Assembly (NCBI GenBank): GCA_003176035.1
Contig: PSRL01000151.1
Location: 1 to 8,162, forward strand
Length of the DNA: 8,162 nt
Direction: 5' to 3'
Source: Verrucomicrobiota bacterium
GTDB taxonomy: Bacteria; Verrucomicrobiota; Verrucomicrobiia; Chthoniobacterales; Xiphinematobacteraceae
The stretch's first letter is position 1, and each line of letters begins with the position of its first letter. Position numbers and translations under genes: made by a program. Of this stretch, positions 1 to 5,801 are shown one piece after another. Below the pieces are notes generated by a model. It was given only the letters and a program-made list of their open reading frames with translations. It ran no database searches and was not told the origin of the DNA.

Positions 1-795
1 GGAGGCGTTGCCGGACAACGCATCAATGAATCAGCCGCTTCTAATTTTAAGAAGGTCACACTCGAGCTGGGTGGAAAATCCCCGAACATCGTTTTCGATG
101 ATGCTGATTTTGATGAGGCGGTCAAAGGTGTGATAGCAGGAATTTTCGCCGCCGCAGGCCAAACTTGTATAGCTGGGTCGCGACTTCTTCTACAGGATAC
201 AATTCATGACACCTTCGTTAAACGCCTTGTTGAAGTCGTAGGACAAGCTCGGATTGGAGACCCTTCTCAATATGAGACTCAAATTGGCCCAATCGTTACA
301 CGACCTCAGTGGGAACGTATTTTGCAGTATATCGAAATTGGCAAGGCAGAAGGAGCGCGCTGCATACTAGGAGGCCATGCACTCTCCGGACCTAACTATG
401 GGCAAGGACAATTTATTGCGCCTACAATTTTTGTTGGAGTACGCAATGATATGAAGATTGCCCAGGAGGAAATTTTTGGACCTGTATTGTGCATCCTCAA
501 ATTCAAAAATGAGGATGAAGCTTTGCAGATTGCGAATGACATCAAATTCGGACTCGCTGCGGGCGTGTGGACGCAAGACCTCCATCGAGCCTTTTACTGT
601 GTGGATCGCTTGCAGGCTGGAACCATTTGGGTCAACAATTACCGGGCTACCAGTTGTACAACTCCTTTTGGGGGCTATAAGCAGAGTGGCGTTGGCCGCG
701 AAGGGGGCATGCGGGCCATCGAGGAGTATCTACAAGTCAAGAGCATCTGGATTACGACTCAACCCTCGCGCAATAATCCCTTTGTATTAGGATAA
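1..795 (+). CDS. Aldehyde dehydrogenase, NAD(P)-dependent (C-terminal part, 5' end outside window)
   Basis: This is the C-terminal 264 residues of an aldehyde dehydrogenase, which oxidises an aldehyde to a carboxylate with NAD(P)+. The frame is open from base 1 and ends in TAA at 793-795. ALDH family motifs are in the expected order. LELGGKSPNIVF at visible residues 21-32 carries the general-base Glu (E22). GQTCIAGSR at 53-61 carries the catalytic cysteine (C56). EEIFGPV at 156-162 carries the cofactor-ribose Glu (E157). GGYKQSGVGRE lies near the C-terminus. Full-length family members are about 480-500 residues, so some 220 residues with most of the cofactor-binding domain lie to the left. 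The NESAASNFKKV segment before LELGGK is typical of the broad betaine-aldehyde/phenylacetaldehyde-type ALDH group, but the substrate cannot be assigned. All visible catalytic residues are present, so this part looks functional. It is probably a soluble cytoplasmic enzyme. It converges on the photolyase gene. Confidence 0.95.
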   Translation, partial: GGVAGQRINESAASNFKKVTLELGGKSPNIVFDDADFDEAVKGVIAGIFAAAGQTCIAGSRLLLQDTIHDTFVKRLVEVVGQARIGDPSQYETQIGPIVTRPQWERILQYIEIGKAEGARCILGGHALSGPNYGQGQFIAPTIFVGVRNDMKIAQEEIFGPVLCILKFKNEDEALQIANDIKFGLAAGVWTQDLHRAFYCVDRLQAGTIWVNNYRATSCTTPFGGYKQSGVGREGGMRAIEEYLQVKSIWITTQPSRNNPFVLG

Positions 796-1102
796 GGCGG
801 ACATTTCTATTGCTATCGGACCCCTGGAACAGGCTGCGCTCTTCAGTGGAGTCTGGAGCGCACTTCTCCCTCCTACTGAAGAATTAGATCCCTCCAAAGT
901 GCATGCAAAGGTGCGCGCCGTCCCTCCTCATGACGTTCTGAGCTGCCAATAAGCTCCTTTGTATCGACAAAGCCACCCTCGCTTGGGTCCACTCTCTCTT
1001 GCTTCCACTTTAATGAATTGGCGTAAAAAATACTAGCCTTCTCTAGGTAAAGTATTTATTTAATAAACGCTTTACTCTGACGGATACGTTCTTTTGTTAT
1101 AA
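796..1102. other. Convergent intergenic region, 307 bases
   Basis: This gap separates the aldehyde dehydrogenase stop from the photolyase stop, so both flanking genes end here. It holds a 7-bp inverted repeat at 835-841/856-862 with a 14-base loop, and an AT-rich imperfect palindrome at 1047-1075. An open frame without a convincing start runs from 791 to a TAA at 950-952 and is treated under findings. The last 90 bases are clearly more AT-rich than the rest. I see no tRNA, no repeat unit shared with the rest of the window, and no convincing gene. Confidence 0.7.
1025..1075 (-). terminator. Possible terminator of the SDR-photolyase unit (AT-rich hairpin and T run)
   Basis: An imperfect inverted repeat spans 1047-1075: outer arms GTAAAG and CTTTAC, inner arms TTTATT and AATAAA, separated by one wobble and one mismatch. 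It begins 28 bases after the photolyase stop. Read on the minus strand, a six-T run (A run at 1025-1030 on plus) follows about 16 bases beyond the hairpin, with a small CTAG...CTAG repeat between. The symmetry could also serve the convergent aldehyde dehydrogenase transcript. The stem is AT-rich and the T run is not directly adjacent, so this is a weak intrinsic terminator at best. Confidence 0.35.
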
Positions 1103-2611
1103 TTAATAAATCCTCTTGGAGGCGCGAGCCGTTTGTTTATAGAAATGAATTGCATGATCTGCCTGGACGACGTGATTTACGATGGGGGAGGGGTAATGCC
1201 ATTGGCTTCGGTCGGCAGTGGCTTGATGAAGGACTTCAACTGGGGCCTCTCGAAGCTCAGGCAGAAAGGTTTTGATGTATTTTCCCTGCGGATCATATTT
1301 GCGGCTTTGGAGCCAGGGGTTAAAAATGCGAAAGTACGGCTGAGGGTCGCACCCCGTAGATGCGGCCCATTGCCACCCACCGTTGTTGGCAGCGAGGTCC
1401 CCATCTAGGAGTTGCTTCATAAAATAATTCTCGCCCCAACGCCAATCAATCAAGAGATCCTTGGTTAAGAATGAGGCTACAATCATTCGCACCCTGTTGT
1501 GCATTCTTCCGGTTGTTACCAGTTCTCGCATTCCGGCATCCACAATGGGGAAGCCGGTTGTCCCTTCTTTCCACCGCCGAAACCAACTTCGATTATTTTT
1601 CCATACGAGGTTCTCGTATTGAGGTAAAAAGCTCTGATGTTCCACCTCTGGTTTGTGATAGAGGATGGAATAATAGAACTCCCGCCAAATTAGTTCTTTT
1701 AGAAACGTGCTTGGCCCATCCTCGGTTTCGCAATGGAGATTGCTCAGTCTCAGGAATGAGATTGCCTGGGAGCCTGTTAAACTTCCATTTTTAAAATAAG
1801 GAGAAAGCCCTGAGGTTCCCTCAAGAGCAGGGAGATTGCGATCCTCATGATAGCGAGCAATCCTTGATTTAAATTGCCTGAGTTTTTCATTGGCGGCGGA
1901 ATATCCTGCTTCCGGGATGGAGACCGTTACGTGTTTGTGATTGTCCCGGATGAATTTCTCAAGAGCATCTGCAAATGGGAAATCGGATTTCCGGAGATTC
2001 GCCCATCTCATCTTAAATAAATGAGGAGCGCGATCATTTTTCACAGCATGATGCTGATCCCTGGTGCCTATTCGAATTCTTTCCCGACCAGTGGGACTTT
2101 TTAAGGCGTCAAGCCATTTTTTGCTGTAGGGAGTGTAAACTTGATAAAAGCGCTCGGGATGCTGGTTTTTGAGGATTTCATGAGGTTCGAATAAAAGGTG
2201 ATCTCGGTAATGGTGGGCGGCTATGCCGAAGTCTTTTAATATTTTTTCGATTTGCGCATCTCGTGCTCTAGCAAACGGCTCATAGTCCCTTCCCCAAGTC
2301 ACCAGAGAAGGAGCTGCTATTGCTTTTCGTTTCCAGTAATTGAGCAGCCGAGGGAAAGCTTCTTGAACTATGCAATTTATCACCAGCAAATCGCCTCCCC
2401 GTTGTTTCAAATCCTCCTTCAAGGCACGAAGGGTTTGAAGGAAGAAAGCAAAGCGATTATGAGAAAAGTCGGAGCGAGCCAGAAATTTCGAGTCAAAACA
2501 AAAGAGCGCTACCGTTCTCCCCTGGGTTTGGTTTAAATTTTCCTGAAGGGCGGTATTGCCTACTATTCGAAGATCGCGCCGAAACCAGTGAATACCCCAA
2601 GGAGCTTTCAT
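1103..2611 (-). CDS. phrB: Deoxyribodipyrimidine photolyase (class I CPD photolyase)
   Basis: A 502-residue cryptochrome/photolyase family flavoprotein that repairs UV-induced cyclobutane pyrimidine dimers using blue light and reduced FAD. The N-terminal antenna-binding alpha/beta domain opens with HWFRRDLRI (residues 8-16). The FAD-binding helical domain fills the C-terminal half: LIWREFYYSIL (307-317), TGFPIVDAGMREL (352-364), MHNRVRM (370-376), and DGDLAANNGGWQWAASTG (403-420). By alignment from memory to E. coli PhrB with a constant 31-residue offset, the electron-transfer tryptophans W306/W359/W382 correspond to W337, W390 and W413, and the flavin-contacting N378 to N409; all are present. 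This favours an active CPD photolyase over a cryptochrome or 6-4 enzyme. It is some 30 residues longer than E. coli PhrB (472). The antenna cofactor cannot be read from the sequence. The ATG start directly precedes the KAPWGIHWFRRDL segment and has no Shine-Dalgarno. It is probably co-transcribed with the SDR gene 53 bases upstream. Confidence 0.95.
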   Translation of the reverse strand: MKAPWGIHWFRRDLRIVGNTALQENLNQTQGRTVALFCFDSKFLARSDFSHNRFAFFLQTLRALKEDLKQRGGDLLVINCIVQEAFPRLLNYWKRKAIAAPSLVTWGRDYEPFARARDAQIEKILKDFGIAAHHYRDHLLFEPHEILKNQHPERFYQVYTPYSKKWLDALKSPTGRERIRIGTRDQHHAVKNDRAPHLFKMRWANLRKSDFPFADALEKFIRDNHKHVTVSIPEAGYSAANEKLRQFKSRIARYHEDRNLPALEGTSGLSPYFKNGSLTGSQAISFLRLSNLHCETEDGPSTFLKELIWREFYYSILYHKPEVEHQSFLPQYENLVWKNNRSWFRRWKEGTTGFPIVDAGMRELVTTGRMHNRVRMIVASFLTKDLLIDWRWGENYFMKQLLDGDLAANNGGWQWAASTGCDPQPYFRIFNPWLQSRKYDPQGKYIKTFLPELREAPVEVLHQATADRSQWHYPSPIVNHVVQADHAIHFYKQTARASKRIY

Positions 2612-2617
2612 AACATT

Positions 2618-2623
2618 ATTATA
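2618..2623 (-). promoter_or_regulatory. Perfect TATAAT just upstream of the photolyase start (possible -10 box)
   Basis: A perfect TATAAT lies on the minus strand 6 bases before the photolyase ATG. If it acts as a -10 element, transcription would begin at or next to the A of the start codon, giving a leaderless mRNA. No good TTGACA-like -35 lies 16-18 bases further upstream (the spot reads approximately CGTGTA). The hexamer could therefore be chance in an AT-rich gap, with the gene instead read from the SDR promoter. Confidence 0.3.
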
Positions 2624-2664
2624 AACTGATTTTGCGGCTCTACACGAATCCGGATGCCTTTCCC

Positions 2665-4140
2665 TTAATTTCCCTCTTTGTTGCTGTCACGAGGCTGTGT
2701 CTTTTGGTTCACTTTAACAATCGCACGGGCCATTCCTTGGAAAATATAATGGTGTATCGGTAATAACAGATACCAGTAAAGTCTCCCAAAGACTCCTTTG
2801 GGACGAAAGACGGCCGTTTGTACAAAGCGGTCCTGATTTTTCTCAGTGAGGATCTTGAACTCCAGCCATGCCTCCCCCGGCAACTTCATCTCTGCAAACA
2901 ATACCACACGCTTAGCCTCTTTCTCCGCAATGAGTACTCGCCAAAAATCTATCGAATCGCCCGCTTGGAATCCCTGCCTGTGCGTTCTGCCTCGATTCAA
3001 CCCGACACCACCCACTAATTTGTCTAAAAAGCCACGCAGCGACCATAGCCAATTTGCATAATACCAGCCATTCGTGCCGCCAATATTGGAAATACGTGCC
3101 CAAATAGTCTCCGCCATGCCGTCAATATCATGCACACAAACCTCGCGGAAACAGCCGTGCTGCGGCACGCTGCCTTGCTCGCTACGGGCAAATTTTGTAT
3201 TAAAAGGACCCAGGGCATCCTTCCAACTGCTCAACACATTATTGCGCTCGATTTTTTCCAAGGCTATTTCAAGAGCCCGTTTGTAAGGAATTAAAGTAAT
3301 CCCAAGTTCCTTGGCTAAGGTATTTTTTCGTGCAACGACGTCTACCTTCATGCTCTCTATCAGATTTACAGCCAAAGCATAAGAAGTGGAAGTGATAAAG
3401 TAAAGCCAGTAGGAAGAAAGGCGGGGTGTCAAAATCGGAAGGGTAATAATCCAGCGCTTGAGTTTTCTCACCTCCGCATATTGAAGGAGCATTTCCCGAT
3501 AAGTGAGCACTTCAGGACCACTAATGTCAAAATCGTGATCGAAGGCTGTTTCTCTTAAGACCAGCTTTGTCAGAAATTCAATGACATTGCTGATGGCAAT
3601 AGGTTGACATCGCGTTTGGATCCATCGAGGGGCAATCATGATCGGCAGCTTTTCGACTAGATCCCGAATGATTTCAAAGGAGGCCCCTCCTGAACCCACA
3701 ATAATTCCCGCACGTAAAACAGTCACTGGAATTCGGCTTGCTCTGAGGATGCGCTCGACATGATAGCGCGAAGAAAGATGCGGAGAAAGTTGTTCCTGAT
3801 TGACAATTCCACTGAGGTAAATGATCTGCCGACAATTTGTCTTTTCAATGAGGTGTAGGAAATTTTTAGCTGCGCGACTTTCCGCCTCAGCAAATTTCCC
3901 GACGGTCTGACTCATCGAATGAATGAGATAAAATGCCACATCCACATTCCGGGGAAAATCAGGGCAATGGTATCCCAGGAGGAAGTCAATTTCTATGGGG
4001 TGAAGAGACTCTTCAGCAGGGAAGGGATGAAAGCGGGCTTTATCTCGAACGCAGCAATAAAGTTCATGTCCTTGTCCTCCGAGGGCTGCAATTAAACGCT
4101 TCCCAATATAGCCATTTGCGCCTGTAATAACAATTCTCAT
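2665..4140 (-). CDS. SDR-family NAD(P)-binding oxidoreductase fused to a DUF2867 domain
   Basis: A 491-residue two-domain protein. The N-terminal part is an atypical short-chain dehydrogenase/NmrA-like Rossmann fold: ITGANGYIGKRL at residues 5-16 has the TGxxGxxG nucleotide-binding glycines (G7, G10, G13), FYLIHSM is at 70-76, and IIYLSGIV at 106-113 is a family-typical strand. The classical YxxxK is replaced by Y126xxxR130 in RYHVER. From about residue 325 to 480 the sequence matches the DUF2867 type, including YYANWLWSLRGFLDKLVGG (360-378), RGFQAGDSIDFWRV-like residues at 388-401, and a C-terminal LYWYLLLPIHHYIFQGMARAI (454-474). That last segment is hydrophobic and may touch the membrane. 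Proteins of this architecture are known but their substrate is not established. The start ATG gives the Rossmann motif at the normal distance from the N-terminus. No Shine-Dalgarno is visible and the ATG sits within an inverted repeat. The photolyase follows after 53 bases. Confidence 0.85.
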   Translation of the reverse strand: MRIVITGANGYIGKRLIAALGGQGHELYCCVRDKARFHPFPAEESLHPIEIDFLLGYHCPDFPRNVDVAFYLIHSMSQTVGKFAEAESRAAKNFLHLIEKTNCRQIIYLSGIVNQEQLSPHLSSRYHVERILRASRIPVTVLRAGIIVGSGGASFEIIRDLVEKLPIMIAPRWIQTRCQPIAISNVIEFLTKLVLRETAFDHDFDISGPEVLTYREMLLQYAEVRKLKRWIITLPILTPRLSSYWLYFITSTSYALAVNLIESMKVDVVARKNTLAKELGITLIPYKRALEIALEKIERNNVLSSWKDALGPFNTKFARSEQGSVPQHGCFREVCVHDIDGMAETIWARISNIGGTNGWYYANWLWSLRGFLDKLVGGVGLNRGRTHRQGFQAGDSIDFWRVLIAEKEAKRVVLFAEMKLPGEAWLEFKILTEKNQDRFVQTAVFRPKGVFGRLYWYLLLPIHHYIFQGMARAIVKVNQKTQPRDSNKEGN

Positions 4141-4159
4141 GTGCTCATTTATGAGAATT
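4132..4159 (-). promoter_or_regulatory. Perfect 9-bp inverted repeat enclosing the SDR start codon
   Basis: AATTCTCAT at 4132-4140 and ATGAGAATT at 4151-4159 are exact reverse complements separated by 10 bases. In the minus-strand transcript the 3' arm is AUGAGAAUU, whose first three bases are the SDR start codon. A folded RNA would therefore base-pair the start codon. A second, nested symmetry, CTCAT-TT-ATGAG, lies at 4144-4155, so the CTCAT/ATGAG pentamer occurs three times in 20 bases. This could be a translational switch or a DNA operator; the sequence alone does not decide. Confidence 0.5.
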
Positions 4160-4226
4160 ACGGATCTTCCTCGGTTTTAGGATAGGTACTAACCTCAGTG
4201 GGTGATTACCACAACCTCCTCTATTT

Positions 4227-4238
4227 GTAAATATTTAC
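4227..4238. promoter_or_regulatory. Perfect 12-bp palindrome GTAAATATTTAC (possible operator)
   Basis: GTAAATATTTAC is its own reverse complement. It sits in the 120-base gap between the glycosyltransferase pair and the SDR gene, 87 bases upstream of the SDR ATG and 22 bases after the stop of the gene ending at 4261. Its position would suit an operator or upstream activator site for the SDR-photolyase unit. I do not recognise it as a named regulator site. Confidence 0.3.
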
Positions 4239-4260
4239 TGGAGTGGGGGGACATCATTCC

Positions 4261-4923
4261 TCAATCCAACGAGGATGCCTGAATGTCAGAAAGAACTTTT
4301 TTAAAGTCTTTAATTCGGACCTTATTATCGATCCCAGGCCGATGCAAAATGAAGTCTCCTGGCTGCCACTTGCCAATGTCATTTGGAGGCGGTCCCAGCA
4401 GCGAGGGAGAATATTCGCAAAAATAAGCATTCATCTGACGCTGCTCCACATAAGTTACCAATTTATCGTAAGGGGGATGGAGGAAAAGATGGCGAAGAGC
4501 GGTTTGTTCATTCCATGGACTAGCCCTAAACATCGGGCGCACCATTGTTACAGCCTGAAGAAGACGACGCACTTCGGGACAATTTGTTAGCCAGAGAATC
4601 CCTGCGTTCGGCCCAAAAGCATCGCAGGTTATGACTATTTTCCCATCAGGTAAATGTTGGGTGAGGGGAAGCTCCATGTTCGTAAAAATAGCATCCGCAT
4701 CTATCCAAAGAACCTTACGGATATTAGGGTCAGCTAACACCTCTTGGATGATTTGGATTTTCTCCCACGGGCTGTCCCATGGATAGACGATCTCTTTTGT
4801 TTTTACGACATAACCATGTTTGGAAGCATACTCCACATGATTTGGGAAAGTGACGTCGGCAAGATTTTGCAAATTCTCGGAGAATGCGTGGACAATGGCA
4901 ATCTGATCGTTTCTGAGGTCCAT
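4261..4923 (-). CDS. Small glycosyltransferase-like protein, GT34 (GMA12/MNN10) type, intact DxD
   Basis: A 220-residue protein resembling the GMA12/MNN10 galactosyl/mannosyltransferase family, which transfers a sugar from a nucleotide-sugar with a divalent metal. Visible hallmarks: QIAIVH near the N-terminus (7-12); NHVEYASKHGY (28-38); KVLWIDADAIFTN (70-82), where D75-A-D77 is the metal-binding DxD; FGPNAGILWL (103-112); a WNEQTAL segment (137-143); HPPYDKLVTYVEQ (149-161); and the closing KWQPGDFILHRPG (185-197) with the conserved GDF..H pattern. No signal peptide or membrane segment is visible, so it is probably cytosolic. Eukaryotic members are membrane-anchored and longer. It starts 3 bases after the TAG stop of its upstream paralogue, so translation is likely coupled; no Shine-Dalgarno is seen. 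The sugar donor and acceptor are unknown. The family call comes from motif recognition only and could shift to another GT-A family. Confidence 0.65.
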   Translation of the reverse strand: MDLRNDQIAIVHAFSENLQNLADVTFPNHVEYASKHGYVVKTKEIVYPWDSPWEKIQIIQEVLADPNIRKVLWIDADAIFTNMELPLTQHLPDGKIVITCDAFGPNAGILWLTNCPEVRRLLQAVTMVRPMFRASPWNEQTALRHLFLHPPYDKLVTYVEQRQMNAYFCEYSPSLLGPPPNDIGKWQPGDFILHRPGIDNKVRIKDFKKVLSDIQASSLD

Positions 4924-4926
4924 GTG

Positions 4927-5583
4927 CTATTCAGAAATCTTTGAGGAAAGATTTAGCATGTCTTGTAGAATGGAGACCTTCATTGTTGAGTGAAGACCTC
5001 CAACATGCAAAATAAAATCACCTGGTTGCCACTGCCCAAAGCCATCATCCGGTCGGCCGTCCGAATAATATTCATTTAATTGGGATCTCATGACGGTTTG
5101 CTCCACATAGGTGAAGAGCTGGTGATAAGGCGGATGAAGAGAGACATAGCGAAGCCCTCGTCGGTCAATAGGATATATTTCGGTGCTTTCTTCCCTAAAA
5201 AGCAGCACGCTGACACATGATGCCGCCCAGAGCAAGCGGCGGACTTCCGGAGTATTTTCCAGCCATAAGCAATCGGTGCTGGGGCCAAAAATGTCGTAGG
5301 ACATGACCACTTTTCCGGCAGGCAAATATTCTGTTAAGCGGAGCTTCGGATTCGTGAAGATAGCATTGGAATCTATCCAGAAGGCCCGATGGATTTCGAG
5401 ATTTTGAAGCATTTGATAGAGCATGGAGAGCTTGTTTTGCGGCTGTTTCGGATTGAATCGCAATTCTTGCAAGAGGTAGCCGTGTTTCAGCGCATATTCG
5501 GCGTGATTACGAAAAGTGATCTGAGTCACCTCGTCAAATGGGGCGCCTCCATGGACAACAGCTATTTGATTGTTTCGAGTCAT
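4927..5583 (-). CDS. Paralogous glycosyltransferase-like protein, DxD lost (possible pseudoenzyme)
   Basis: A 218-residue paralogue of the gene immediately downstream; by eye roughly 40% of residues match and motifs keep the same order and spacing. Shared blocks include NNQIAVVH (4-11), NHAEYALKHGY (26-36), AIFTN (74-78), TPEVRRLL (111-118), LHPPYHQLFTYVEQ (149-162) and QWQPGDFILHVGG (184-196). Residues expected at the active site differ. WIDADA in the neighbour is WIDSNA here (D71-S-N73), NAG in the neighbour is STD (102-104), and the NEQ segment is replaced by about IDRRGLRY (139-146). The frame is intact over the full family length, so the gene is not decaying by frameshift. It may be a non-catalytic partner of the downstream protein or an enzyme with altered metal or substrate use. 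It is the first gene of the pair. The ATG is preceded by ACAAAAG rather than a clear Shine-Dalgarno. No signal peptide or membrane helix is seen. Confidence 0.65.
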   Translation of the reverse strand: MTRNNQIAVVHGGAPFDEVTQITFRNHAEYALKHGYLLQELRFNPKQPQNKLSMLYQMLQNLEIHRAFWIDSNAIFTNPKLRLTEYLPAGKVVMSYDIFGPSTDCLWLENTPEVRRLLWAASCVSVLLFREESTEIYPIDRRGLRYVSLHPPYHQLFTYVEQTVMRSQLNEYYSDGRPDDGFGQWQPGDFILHVGGLHSTMKVSILQDMLNLSSKISE

Positions 5584-5658
5584 CTTTTGTCTTGTACTAA
5601 GCCGGTCTAGCTCTAATTCGCATCTATAGGAATCAGCAAACCAGTCTGTTTGTGAATC

Positions 5659-5681
5659 AGAAGAACTTGGCGAGAGCCAAG
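5659..5681 (-). terminator. Candidate terminator after the E2-E3 operon
   Basis: On the minus strand a perfect 6-bp stem CTTGGC-TCTC-GCCAAG (5681 to 5666) is followed at once by TTCTTCT, a short T-rich stretch. It lies 120 bases beyond the lpdA stop and 83 bases before the next start. Stem length and T-richness are modest. On the plus strand the same hairpin has a GAGA (GNRA-type) tetraloop, so a structural RNA role is an alternative. Confidence 0.4.
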
Positions 5682-5774
5682 CGCATCAAATTCGTAATCA
5701 TTGGACCTTTCGCGAGAGCGCCGTCATTAATGAGTTGGTGCAAAAATCCCACAAACTCAGGACAGTTTCTTGCA

Positions 5775-5795
5775 ACGCTTCGACTGGCGAAGCGT
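5775..5795 (-). other. Perfect 8-bp stem-loop just after the lpdA stop
   Basis: ACGCTTCG (5775-5782) and CGAAGCGT (5788-5795) are exact reverse complements around a 5-base loop, beginning 6 bases past the lpdA TAG. No T run follows on either strand, so it is not a classical intrinsic terminator. It may protect the 3' end of the E2-E3 mRNA or take part in Rho-dependent termination. A third hairpin, AAACT/AGTTT at 5753-5757/5764-5768, lies directly beyond it. Confidence 0.45.
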
Positions 5796-5801
5796 AAGGC
5801 T

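Noticed and set aside
458..790. A 110-codon open frame on the plus strand inside the aldehyde dehydrogenase
   Set aside because: It lies in another frame of a gene with clear ALDH motifs and has no recognisable domain.
835..862. A 7-bp inverted repeat (TGCGCTC/GAGCGCA) as terminator of the aldehyde dehydrogenase
   Set aside because: The 14-base loop is large and no T run follows on the plus strand.
1098..1103. TATAAT on the plus strand next to the photolyase stop
   Set aside because: It has no suitable -35 and would only read antisense into the photolyase gene; the AT-rich gap makes a chance match likely.
2648..2655. 8-bp palindrome ATCCGGAT between the SDR and photolyase genes
   Set aside because: Too short, no loop and no T run, so neither a terminator nor a convincing operator.
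4243..4590. A 115-codon plus-strand open frame antisense to the glycosyltransferase gene
   Set aside because: It is fully explained as a shadow of the conserved minus-strand gene, and the product shows no recognisable motif.
5623..5628. TATAGA on the minus strand as a -10 box for the glycosyltransferase pair
   Set aside because: No acceptable -35 at the proper spacing; too weak to list as a promoter.
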